Source: Rhizobiaceae bacterium
Lineage (GTDB): Bacteria; Pseudomonadota; Alphaproteobacteria; Rhizobiales; Rhizobiaceae
Length of the DNA: 36,442 nt
Reading direction: 5' to 3'
Assembly (NCBI GenBank): GCA_013214695.1
Contig: JABSRX010000003.1
Coordinates: 14,167 to 50,608 of the forward strand
Shown: positions 25,495 through 33,010 of the stretch, piece after piece
Numbering within the stretch: position 1 is the first letter of the stretch
Layout of the letters: each line of letters starts with the position of its first letter
Notes under the pieces: generated by a model
Databases searched by the model: none
Told to the model about the DNA's origin: nothing
The model's input: the letters and a program-made list of their open reading frames with translations, nothing else
Program-made: the position numbers and the translations under genes

Positions 25495-26277
25495 CTAGTC
25501 CTTCAAAATTTGTTCAATAGCCTCCATGACGGCTTGAGCGTGATCGGCGTCCAAAGCGGCCGGATGGGGCTGGCTGAAGCGTCCGGCATCGTTGTCGAAA
25601 TACCGTCCAGAAGCATCGACGAACTCGTCGGAGAGAGCAGCACGGCACAGAATATCGACGCCGATTTGCATGTCGTTGCCGGCGATGCCGAACCCTTCCA
25701 TGACCATTTTTGAGGCAAGCAGAGAGCCGGGGTTGACCGCCACGACCAAGGGCCCGTCGGGCAGTTCCCGAGCCATTTCCTGCGACCAAATTGTAATCGC
25801 CAGCTTGCTTTGGGAATAGGCGTCCATGTCCGACAGACTGCCTTGGCCGGCCATGGCGTTGACATCAACTGGCGCCTGCGCGGCTGAGGACAGGTTCACC
25901 ACCCTTCCGTCTTTGGGCAGGATCGGCAGCAAGCGGCGGGTCAGCACATAGGGGGCCAATGTGTTGACAACAAATCGGATGTCGAGGCCCGATTCAGTGC
26001 GGGTTGTTGGTGACTTCAAAATGCCAGCATTGTTGATCAGAACATCCAGACGGTCGTGTTTGGCCAGGATCTGCTGCGCCAGTGCTTCGACGTCTTCCAT
26101 GCGCGAAAGGTCAGCAAGATAGCTCTCACAATTGCCGCCCAGCTCGGCAACTGCATTGGCCAGCTTTGCTTCGCTTCGACCATGCAGCAGGACAGTGTGA
26201 CCCTTGTCGGCAAGCGCCTTGGTGGTGAGCAGGCCGATGCCGTCTGTGGCACCGGTGATGAGAATTGTTTTGGTCAC
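25495..26277 (-). CDS. SDR-family oxidoreductase
   Basis: Short-chain dehydrogenase of 260 residues with TILITGATDGIG, NNAGIL, NLSSAAQ and catalytic YSQSKLA. Its style resembles retinol-dehydrogenase/WW-domain oxidoreductase-like SDRs. The open frame begins at 26316, but the GTG at 26277 fits better. It is preceded by AGGAA at 7 nt spacing, and the Rossmann strand starts right after it. That ribosome site overlaps the stop codon of the upstream luciferase-like gene, so the two are probably translationally coupled. Third gene of the CmcJ-LLM-SDR operon. Likely handles an alcohol or carbonyl intermediate of that pathway; cofactor preference not determined. Confidence 0.87.
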   Translation of the reverse strand: MTKTILITGATDGIGLLTTKALADKGHTVLLHGRSEAKLANAVAELGGNCESYLADLSRMEDVEALAQQILAKHDRLDVLINNAGILKSPTTRTESGLDIRFVVNTLAPYVLTRRLLPILPKDGRVVNLSSAAQAPVDVNAMAGQGSLSDMDAYSQSKLAITIWSQEMARELPDGPLVVAVNPGSLLASKMVMEGFGIAGNDMQIGVDILCRAALSDEFVDASGRYFDNDAGRFSQPHPAALDADHAQAVMEAIEQILKD

Positions 26278-26287
26278 TGTGAAATTC

Positions 26288-27274
26288 CTAAATGTTGAAT
26301 TCGTCCAGCAGATCATCTGCCAGCCGCTTGAGGGTTATTTCGGTATCGGCCTGGTTGAACCGGAGGTTGAGGGCAACGTGATTGATGCCCAGGGTGCGCA
26401 ATTCCAGCAGATAGCTGCGCAGGAAGTTTGTGCCTGACTGGAAACCCAGATGAATGGGGCGCGGTGCTGCGTTGGGGTCATCGAGCAAGTCGATATAGAG
26501 CGATTGCATCACCGGTTTTTCGATACGGATATCGTCACTCTCGCCGGCACCGCTGCGGCTGCGGCGGCGATAGTCGGCCACGACGCGACCTTGTGAGGTT
26601 GTGTCGCGGGGATAGGTCATCCAGCCGTCGCCATGCTGGGCCACCCAGTTGGAGTCCTGCTGACTGCCGCCGGTGATCAGCAAGGGCAGTCGCCCGCTTG
26701 TTGGTTTGGGCAGCATGTCCATTTGGCGTTGGGTCGCGCCATGCGCATTGGCAAATTGCGGACTTGGTTCTGCCATGGCGCGGATATAAGCCATGGACTC
26801 ACGGAATCGCTCGCCCCGGTCGGGGAAGCTCATATTCAACGCCGGATATTCCTCGGGCCGGTCGCCGGAGGCGACTCCCAGGAGCAGGCGTCCCTGTGAA
26901 AGCACATCGGCTGTTGCTGCTGCCTTGGCCACATGGGCCGGGTGGCGCAAGGGCAGGATTATGCTGGCCACACCAAGAGCGATTTCGCTGGTCGCTACAG
27001 CCAGTGCACCGAGATAAACGAACGGATCAAATGTCTGACCGGCGTCGCCGAAAGTTGGCACGTTGAAAGGCACATCGCGCAACCAGACGGCTTTGAATCC
27101 CAATTCTTCCGCCAATTGAGCCCGTTCGATATGGCGTTTCATGGTTGGAATGGTGCTGTGTGAATAGTTTTCAATCGGCACCACGAGGCCGAGACTCAAT
27201 TGGTTTGGTTTGAAAACCGAGTTGTACCCACGGTTGAGTTTTGGAAAAGATGTCTGCTGGGTTTTGTCGAGCAT
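26288..27274 (-). CDS. Luciferase-like (LLM class) flavin-dependent oxidoreductase
   Basis: TIM-barrel FMN/F420-type monooxygenase superfamily protein of 328 residues. ATG 27274 is chosen because recognisable sequence starts there (KLNRGYNSVFKPNQLSLGLV). The open frame's first 55 codons overlap the CmcJ-like gene and look random. Conserved segments are AEELGFKAVWLRDVPF, IALGVASIILPLRHPAH and LSQGRLLLGVASGDRPEEYP. They resemble the subgroup named luciferase-type oxidoreductase, BA3436 family, whose substrate is unknown. Alphaproteobacterial context favours FMN. A separate reductase would have to supply FMNH2 if it is a monooxygenase. It lies 34 nt after the CmcJ-like gene and 10 nt before the SDR start. 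Confidence 0.88.
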   Translation of the reverse strand: MLDKTQQTSFPKLNRGYNSVFKPNQLSLGLVVPIENYSHSTIPTMKRHIERAQLAEELGFKAVWLRDVPFNVPTFGDAGQTFDPFVYLGALAVATSEIALGVASIILPLRHPAHVAKAAATADVLSQGRLLLGVASGDRPEEYPALNMSFPDRGERFRESMAYIRAMAEPSPQFANAHGATQRQMDMLPKPTSGRLPLLITGGSQQDSNWVAQHGDGWMTYPRDTTSQGRVVADYRRRSRSGAGESDDIRIEKPVMQSLYIDLLDDPNAAPRPIHLGFQSGTNFLRSYLLELRTLGINHVALNLRFNQADTEITLKRLADDLLDEFNI

Positions 27275-27308
27275 GTTTTGGATCTTCTTGTTCTGTCTTG
27301 GCGCGCAT

Positions 27309-28088
27309 TCAATAGCGGACGAGGGTGCGGCTTTCGATGCTCTTTCGGATCGTTTTGACGTTGGCGTCTTCAACCAGGTCGATGGCGCTGTGGCCGATCG
27401 ATGGACGACCGCGATTGTCATAGATATTGAAAAAGGCAACTTCGTCCGGCGTCATTTTGGACTGGTAGATCCACTCATGCCGTGAGTTGGCGGCCAGACC
27501 CATGATGTGGCCGCGGCGGTCTGGATAAATCAGGTCGATCAGGATCCAGTCTTCTTTCGCGACGCTTGAAGGGCGGATAAATCCAAGGGGTGCGCTGTTG
27601 ATGGGATTGCCGATTGGCCGCCAGACATTGATGAAGGCGTAATGACCTTCTCCCCATTGTGCCGCCTCTTGGGCGCCCAATATATCGATCAGGCGCTTTT
27701 CCGCCCCTTCCTGGCTGTAGTCGCTGTGCACATTGCGCGCCGGTTTGCGATCCGAATTTGGATCATCTTCGCGCACCGTATGGTCGAAGATCTGCACCTC
27801 TTTTGCGTCCAGTTCATTGGTCAGGAGTGCGACGACTTCCTGGTCATATTTGGCCTGCCAGTCGATACCATCTGCAAAGGAGGTAACTTGGGTCGGGGCA
27901 ATTGCAAACCCGACGCTGTCTTGTTCGAAGTTCGCAGAAGTTTGCTCTCTGCGTGTGTCCAGCAGCGCAACTTCAGTCTCTTCCAATTGAGGGGAAATCA
28001 GTTTTCCAACCACACCGCCAGCATCAATCTCAAAGGCTTGGCGGTGATCCTTGTGCACGTGGTAGTTGACGGTGCCTGTCGCGGTCAT
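27309..28088 (-). CDS. CmcJ/NvfI-family putative non-haem iron oxygenase
   Basis: The 259-residue protein matches the family containing cephamycin CmcJ and the fungal NvfI/AsaB-type oxygenases. Recognised features are the central VQIFDHTVRED and ARNVHSDYSQEGA with an HxD metal motif (H121, D123). They continue with YAFINVWRPIGNPINSAPLGF, an HEW-YQS-M-PDEVAFFNIYD block and GRPSIGHSAIDL with a third candidate ligand H233. A 2-His-1-Asp facial triad implies Fe(II), and in characterised relatives 2-oxoglutarate, dependence. GGAGAAA precedes ATG 28088. First gene of the operon, divergent from the LysR regulator 119 bp away, which probably controls it. Substrate unknown. Confidence 0.82.
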   Translation of the reverse strand: MTATGTVNYHVHKDHRQAFEIDAGGVVGKLISPQLEETEVALLDTRREQTSANFEQDSVGFAIAPTQVTSFADGIDWQAKYDQEVVALLTNELDAKEVQIFDHTVREDDPNSDRKPARNVHSDYSQEGAEKRLIDILGAQEAAQWGEGHYAFINVWRPIGNPINSAPLGFIRPSSVAKEDWILIDLIYPDRRGHIMGLAANSRHEWIYQSKMTPDEVAFFNIYDNRGRPSIGHSAIDLVEDANVKTIRKSIESRTLVRY

Positions 28089-28207
28089 GGGGTTTCTCCA
28101 AATTCTGGTGTGCAGTGTGCCGCTCTATTGGAGGGAAAATAGACCTTGAAAAATGGATAGAAAGGTCGAAAATATGGATATATAATTCGGTTTTTGTATA
28201 TAATAGA
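28089..28207. promoter_or_regulatory. Divergent control region of the LysR gene and the CmcJ operon
   Basis: An unusually A/T-rich 119-bp gap. TATATAAT occurs twice on the plus strand (28179-28186 and 28197-28204, 18 bp apart), and ATGGATA occurs twice (28153-28159 and 28174-28180, 21 bp or two helical turns apart). The latter pair has the spacing expected of LysR-type half-sites. The first TATAAT could be a -10 element for the LysR gene with a leader of about 15 nt. No good -35 or SD accompanies it. Confidence 0.45.
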
Positions 28208-29143
28208 ATGGACACCCAGAGCCTTCGACTTTTTGTTTTGGCTGCCGAAAAGCTGAACATCAGCGCGGCGGGGCGTCAGCTTGGCATGGCGCCAGCGGTT
28301 GCCAGCGCGCGTTTGGCAAAGTTGGAAAACACGGTCGGTGCCGATCTGCTGCATCGTTCAACCAGAAAGGTGAGCCTGTCGCTTGAAGGGGCAGAGTTTT
28401 TGCCCTTTGCCAGGGAAATATTGGCACAGGAAGCGGCGGCCCAGGCTGCTTTGGGGTTTGGGCCACAGGCGACGCGGGGCGCGGTTTCTGGCACTTTGAG
28501 GTTCACCGCGCCCAGTTCGTTTGCGCAACTGCATATTGCACCTATTCTCCCGGAATTCCTCGATCTGCATCCGGGCCTGTCGCTGGACTTGCGCTTGTCA
28601 GATGCCAGCTTCGATTTGATTGAAGGCAGTTTCGATCTCGCATTGCGCAACATGGCATTGCAGGACACCAGCCTGAAGGGGCGCAAACTGGCTGACGACC
28701 ACCGAGTGCTTTGTGCTTCACCGGCTTATCTGGAAAGATTTGGTACGCCGCGGACGCCAGAAGATCTGGCTGCGCATCGGTTGATTGCCTTCAAGGATCA
28801 GGCAGCTCGCAAACTATCAAATAGTTCAGGCGGGGAGGGTGTGTTTGACCCCAGTCAGACCGGTGGGCAGCTGATGGTGGATGACGGCTTGAGTCAGAAA
28901 CTGGCGACAATTGCGGGTGCAGGAATATCAATAAACTCCCAGTGGATCGTCTACTCCGAAATCGCCGATGGCAGTCTTGTCAGGGTATTGCCAGATTATA
29001 CCGTGGACGACCAATCAGTGCTTTGGCTGGTCTATCCGAAGTCCAACGTGCTCTCCGCCAAGGTGCGCGTTTTCATGGATTTTCTGCTTGAAAAAATTGG
29101 GCATGATCCGGTCTGGGAACGCTGCGAGCGGCCCGGTTTTTGA
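28208..29143 (+). CDS. LysR-family transcriptional regulator
   Basis: DNA-binding regulator of 311 residues. Start ATG 28208 opens the winged-helix domain exactly as in the family: MDTQSLRLFVLAAEKLNIS, AAGRQLGMAPAVASARLAKLE (helix-turn-helix, about residues 19-39) and DLLHRSTRKVSLSLEG. The C-terminal effector domain starts near residue 90 (GTLRFTAPSSFAQLHIAPIL). The LRNMALQDTSLKGRKLADDHRVLCASPAYL block matches the AaeR/DmlR-like LysR subgroup. No SD is visible before the ATG. Placed divergently to the CmcJ-LLM-SDR operon, it is the expected regulator of it, probably responding to the pathway substrate. Effector unknown. Confidence 0.93.
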   Translation: MDTQSLRLFVLAAEKLNISAAGRQLGMAPAVASARLAKLENTVGADLLHRSTRKVSLSLEGAEFLPFAREILAQEAAAQAALGFGPQATRGAVSGTLRFTAPSSFAQLHIAPILPEFLDLHPGLSLDLRLSDASFDLIEGSFDLALRNMALQDTSLKGRKLADDHRVLCASPAYLERFGTPRTPEDLAAHRLIAFKDQAARKLSNSSGGEGVFDPSQTGGQLMVDDGLSQKLATIAGAGISINSQWIVYSEIADGSLVRVLPDYTVDDQSVLWLVYPKSNVLSAKVRVFMDFLLEKIGHDPVWERCERPGF

Positions 29144-29190
29144 TCTGCTACGCGTCTCCGGTTCTCATCGCGACTAGGTAACACCATGAA

Positions 29191-29220
29191 ATCAAAAAAT
29201 AAAACCTTCTATTTTTTGAT
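29191..29220. repeat. Perfect 11-bp A/T inverted repeat
   Basis: ATCAAAAAATA (29191-29201) and TATTTTTTGAT (29210-29220) are exact complements around an 8-nt centre (AAACCTTC). It lies 48 nt after the LysR stop and about 120 nt before the oxidoreductase operon. It could end LysR transcription weakly, since the right arm is itself a T-run, or serve as an operator for the downstream operon. Confidence 0.55.
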
Positions 29221-29261
29221 GTGTACGAATGAACTGCGGAGCAAAATTGTGCCTTCCTAAC

Positions 29262-29295
29262 CGGGGTCTTTACACATCCAGCGACCCCGTGTTTT
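29262..29295 (+). terminator. Terminator-like hairpin in the leader of the oxidoreductase operon
   Basis: CGGGGTC (29262-29268) pairs perfectly with GACCCCG (29283-29289) across a 14-nt loop and is followed by TGTTTTC. It ends 47 nt before the TTG start of the next gene. It is either the LysR terminator, placed late, or an attenuator inside the leader of the downstream operon. Confidence 0.5.
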
Positions 29296-29342
29296 CATAA
29301 TGTGGCGCGGTACGTGTTGCCGCGTGCATGGGAGGAACAGGT

Positions 29343-31133
29343 TTGGACCCGACTGATACCGCCGATCCGGAGTATTTTCACAAAGTCGTTGATTGCCAAT
29401 TCGCTTGCCCCGCCCATACGCCCGTACCCCACTACATTCGGCTGATAGCCCAGCAAAAATATACTGACGCCTACCTGGTCAATTGGGAGAGCAATGTTTT
29501 CCCCGGCGTGCTGGGCCGCACCTGCGATCGACCCTGCGAACCGGCCTGCCGACGTGGACGCGTCGAAGAAGAGCCAGTGGCCATTTGCCGTCTCAAAAGG
29601 GTAGCAGCCGACTTCAAGGATGATGTTGCCGAGCAATTGCCAAAGGCCGGCAAAGCGAATGGCAAAAAAATTGCCCTAATCGGGGGCGGCCCGGCATCGC
29701 TGACAGTTGCCCGCGATCTGGCGCCCTTGGGTTATGCGCTGCACCTCTATGACGCGGAGGCCAAGGCGGGTGGCTTCATGCGGTCGCAGATACCGGCCTT
29801 TCGGTTGCCGGAAACCGTGCTCGATGAAGAGGTTGGATACGTGATGGACATGGGTGTCACCGCCCATTTCAACACCTATGTCGACAGCCTGGCAGACATT
29901 TTGGCTAAGGACTATGACGCAATTTTTGTCGGCAGCGGCGCGCCCCGCGGGCGTGATTTGCCCTCGCTTCCAGGACGCCAGGAGGCTGATGCCAACATTC
30001 ATATTGGTATCGATTGGCTCTCAAGTGTGGCCTTCAACCATGTCGACAAGATCGGCAAGAAGGTCATTGTTTTGGGAGGTGGCAATACGGCGATGGATTG
30101 CTGCCGCACCTCACGACGCCTTGGTGGCGATGAAGTCAAGGTGATCGTGCGAAGTCCCTATGCCGATATGAAGGCTTCTCCGTGGGAAAAGGAAGACGCC
30201 ATTCACGAAGGCATTCCGATCATCGACAATCATGTGCCAATGGAATTCGTGGTTGAGGACGGCAAGTTGGTTGCCATGCTGTTCGATCAAGTCGAAGCGG
30301 TTTACCACGAAGATGGCCGCCGCGAACTCAAGTCGACCGGTGAGGAGCCGATTCGTGTCGACTGTGACGACGTATTGATCGCCATTGGTCAGGAGAACGC
30401 CTTCCCCTGGATTGAAACCGATATTGGCATCGATTTCTCGCGGTGGGGGCTGCCGATCCTCGACCCGGAATCTCTGCAGTCAACTTTGCCGCGTGTGTTT
30501 TTTGGCGGTGATGCGGCGTTTGGACCTGAGAACATCATCACGGCAGTCGCCCATGGGCACCGTGCTGCGGTGTCGATCGATCTGTTCTGTCGCGGCGAGG
30601 ATTTGAGCCAGCGCCCGGCTCCGTTTGTCAATCTGATGAGCCAGAAGATGGGTATTCATGAGTGGAGCTATGACAGCGAGACCACCGATGATGCCCGCAA
30701 AATCGTGCCATTGGTGGACCTGAAGGAGGCGTTGAATGACCGGGTGCTGGAAGTCGAATTAGGGTTCGATCCTCAAACCGCCTTTGTCGAGGCCGAGCGA
30801 TGTCTGAACTGTGACGCCCAAACGGTGTTCGAAGCTGGCAACTGTATCGAATGTGATGCGTGTGCGGATATTTGCCCCACCAGTTGTATCAACTTCACGC
30901 AAAATGGACCCGAGGATGAATTGCGCTCCCGCCTGGCGGTGCCGGCAGAAAACTTGGACCAGGACATCTATGTATCGCAGACGCTGCAAACCGGCCGGGT
31001 GCTTGTGAAGGACGAGGACATGTGTCTGCATTGCGGCCTCTGTGCCGAGCGGTGTCCCACCGCAGCATGGGACATGCAGATGTTCTTCTACAATGTGGCC
31101 AAGGCCAGCCCAAATCTTGTGAGGGCCACATGA
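29343..31133 (+). CDS. GltD-like NAD(P)/FAD oxidoreductase fused to a 2[4Fe-4S] ferredoxin domain
   Basis: Electron-transfer subunit of 596 residues. TTG 29343 is chosen because GGAGGA (29331-29336) sits 6 nt before it; the ATG at 29328 would place that SD inside the gene. Residues 1-100 carry the cysteine cluster region of glutamate synthase small subunits (C18, C22, then GRTCDRPCEPACRRG with C61, C65, C69). Two dinucleotide motifs follow (IALIGGGPASLTVA for FAD, VIVLGGGNTAMDCC for NAD(P)H) and FFGGDAAFGPENI closes the flavin site. The C-terminus has two canonical CxxCxxCxxxCP motifs (C501-C511 and C561-C571) about 46 residues apart. It overlaps the alpha subunit gene (ATGA). Probably passes electrons between ferredoxin-type clusters and NAD(P). 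Confidence 0.88.
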   Translation: MDPTDTADPEYFHKVVDCQFACPAHTPVPHYIRLIAQQKYTDAYLVNWESNVFPGVLGRTCDRPCEPACRRGRVEEEPVAICRLKRVAADFKDDVAEQLPKAGKANGKKIALIGGGPASLTVARDLAPLGYALHLYDAEAKAGGFMRSQIPAFRLPETVLDEEVGYVMDMGVTAHFNTYVDSLADILAKDYDAIFVGSGAPRGRDLPSLPGRQEADANIHIGIDWLSSVAFNHVDKIGKKVIVLGGGNTAMDCCRTSRRLGGDEVKVIVRSPYADMKASPWEKEDAIHEGIPIIDNHVPMEFVVEDGKLVAMLFDQVEAVYHEDGRRELKSTGEEPIRVDCDDVLIAIGQENAFPWIETDIGIDFSRWGLPILDPESLQSTLPRVFFGGDAAFGPENIITAVAHGHRAAVSIDLFCRGEDLSQRPAPFVNLMSQKMGIHEWSYDSETTDDARKIVPLVDLKEALNDRVLEVELGFDPQTAFVEAERCLNCDAQTVFEAGNCIECDACADICPTSCINFTQNGPEDELRSRLAVPAENLDQDIYVSQTLQTGRVLVKDEDMCLHCGLCAERCPTAAWDMQMFFYNVAKASPNLVRAT

Positions 31134-33010
31134 AGCAGATCGCGGGCATCAACGACTTCGTCGTCAAATTTGCAAATGTGAATGGCACCGGTTCTGCCAG
31201 TGCCAACCATCTGTTTGCCAAGTCGATCTTTCGGATGGGTATCCCCGTCAGCCCGCGCAACATTTTTCCGTCGAATATTCAAGGTTTGCCAACCTGGTAT
31301 GAAGTGCGGGTCAGTTCGAAAGGCTATTTGGGTCGGCGCGGTGGGGTGGATCTGATGGTCTGCGTCAATCCGCAGAGTATGGAGAAGGATGTCGCCAGCG
31401 TCGAGCCGGGCGGCTACTTCCTGTTCGACAACACCAAGCCATTGGCACCGCATCTCAAGCGCGATGACATCACTTATTTCGGTGTGCCCCTGACCCAGAT
31501 GTGCATGCGTGAATACGATACGCCACGTCTTCAGCAGCTGCTCAAGAATGTCGTCTATGTGGGCGTTCTTGCTGCCTTGCTGGATATCGAATTTCCGATC
31601 CTGAAGAACCTGTTGAATGACCAGTTCAAAGGCAAGGAAAAGCTGATTTCGTCGAACGTCCATGCGCTGGAAATGGGCTATCAATACGCGACCGAGAACT
31701 TTCAGTGTCCATTGCCGATCCGGTTGGAAAGTGGTGGCAACGTCGCGCCGCACATCCTCGAAAGTGAGCATATCTTGATGAACGGCAATACGGCCGTTGC
31801 ACTTGGCGCGATCTATGGTGGAGCCACAGTGGCGGCTTGGTACCCGATCACGCCATCGACTTCGGTGGTCGACGCCTTTGCCAAATATGCCGAACGAATG
31901 CGCATTGATCCGGGCACCGGCAAAAAGAACTTTGCCATCGTCCAGGCTGAAGATGAGCTGGCTGCCATCGGCATGGTCATCGGTGCTGGCTGGAACGGCG
32001 CCCGCGCATTTACGGCAACGTCGGGGCCCGGCCTTTCGCTGATGAGCGAATTTCTCGGGCTGGCCTACTTTGCCGAATTGCCCGCCGTATTGATCGACGT
32101 ACAAAGATCCGGTCCCTCGACCGGCATGCCGACCCGCTCCCAACAGTCGGACATTCTCGCCGCCGCCTATGCCAGCCACGGCGATACCAAACATGTGCTA
32201 CTGTTTCCGGCGACTCCTCGCGAGTGCTTTGACATGACGGTGCAGGCCTTTGACTTGGCCGAGCAGTTGCAGACCCCGATCATCATGATGTCGGATCTGG
32301 ATCTTGGCATGAATGATTGGATGTCTCCGCCGCTGGAATGGGACGACGATTATCAGATGCAGCGCGGCAAGGTGCTCGATGCTGATGGCCTGGAAGAGGC
32401 CAAGGACTGGGGCCGCTATGTTGATGTTGATGGAGACGGCATTTGCTACCGCACTTTGCCAGGCGCCCATCCGGACAGAGGCTCCTACTTCACTCGCGGA
32501 TCCTCGAAAAACGAACGGGCGATCTACTCCGAAAGCGGCGATGATTATGTGCAAAATGTCGATCGCTTGGTGCGTAAGTTTGAAACCGCCAAGTCCTATG
32601 TGCCAGCGCCCAAGACGCATCCACCTATCAAGGTCAAAAAGCCGAAGACCAAACTGAATTTAGGCGCCGTGTTTTTTGGCACCTCTGCTTCGCCGGCCTA
32701 TGAAGCTGTCGAGACACTGGCGGAAATGGGTTACGGCATCGACACGATGCGCATCAGGGCGTTTCCGTTTCATGAGAGCCTGGACCAGTTCATCGCCGAT
32801 CACGACAGGGTGTTCGTGATCGAACAGAACCGCGACGGGCAGATGCGCCAACTGATCATGAATGAATGTCAGATTGCGCCGTCTCAACTGACCTCGGTTC
32901 TGAACTATTCGGGAACGCCGATTACGGCACGTTCCATCGTTCGCCAGATTCTTGAAGCGCTGGAAGCTAAAAGCGCCGACGTCGTGTCACTTCACCCGGA
33001 GACCGCCTGA
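31130..33010 (+). CDS. 2-oxoacid:ferredoxin oxidoreductase, fused gamma-alpha subunit (KorA type)
   Basis: Large subunit of 626 residues of a CoA-acylating 2-oxoacid oxidoreductase. ATG 31130 overlaps the previous stop as ATGA; the earlier open frame is excluded. Residues 1-185 form the gamma domain (VNGTGSASANHLFAKSI, SSKGYLGRRGGVDLMVCVNP). From about 210 comes the pyrimidine-binding alpha domain: MNGNTAVALGAIYGG, AAWYPITPSTSVVDAF, QAEDELAAIGMVIGAGWNGA, TATSGPGLSLMSEFLG and QRSGPSTGMPTRSQQSD. The final part (from about 500) is the alpha C-terminal domain with FVIEQNRDGQMRQLI. The fused layout matches oxygen-tolerant KorAB enzymes such as that of Mycobacterium tuberculosis. Substrate could be 2-oxoglutarate, pyruvate or a branched or aromatic 2-oxoacid. 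Confidence 0.92.
   Translation: MKQIAGINDFVVKFANVNGTGSASANHLFAKSIFRMGIPVSPRNIFPSNIQGLPTWYEVRVSSKGYLGRRGGVDLMVCVNPQSMEKDVASVEPGGYFLFDNTKPLAPHLKRDDITYFGVPLTQMCMREYDTPRLQQLLKNVVYVGVLAALLDIEFPILKNLLNDQFKGKEKLISSNVHALEMGYQYATENFQCPLPIRLESGGNVAPHILESEHILMNGNTAVALGAIYGGATVAAWYPITPSTSVVDAFAKYAERMRIDPGTGKKNFAIVQAEDELAAIGMVIGAGWNGARAFTATSGPGLSLMSEFLGLAYFAELPAVLIDVQRSGPSTGMPTRSQQSDILAAAYASHGDTKHVLLFPATPRECFDMTVQAFDLAEQLQTPIIMMSDLDLGMNDWMSPPLEWDDDYQMQRGKVLDADGLEEAKDWGRYVDVDGDGICYRTLPGAHPDRGSYFTRGSSKNERAIYSESGDDYVQNVDRLVRKFETAKSYVPAPKTHPPIKVKKPKTKLNLGAVFFGTSASPAYEAVETLAEMGYGIDTMRIRAFPFHESLDQFIADHDRVFVIEQNRDGQMRQLIMNECQIAPSQLTSVLNYSGTPITARSIVRQILEALEAKSADVVSLHPETA

Noticed and set aside
27275-27439. N-terminal extension of the luciferase-like protein
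   Set aside because: The added 55 residues overlap the end of the CmcJ-like gene and resemble random translation. The conserved fold starts at ATG 27274.
31088-32194. 368-codon minus-strand open frame
   Set aside because: Antisense shadow of the KorA-type subunit gene. Composition is unlike a real protein and no motif is recognisable.
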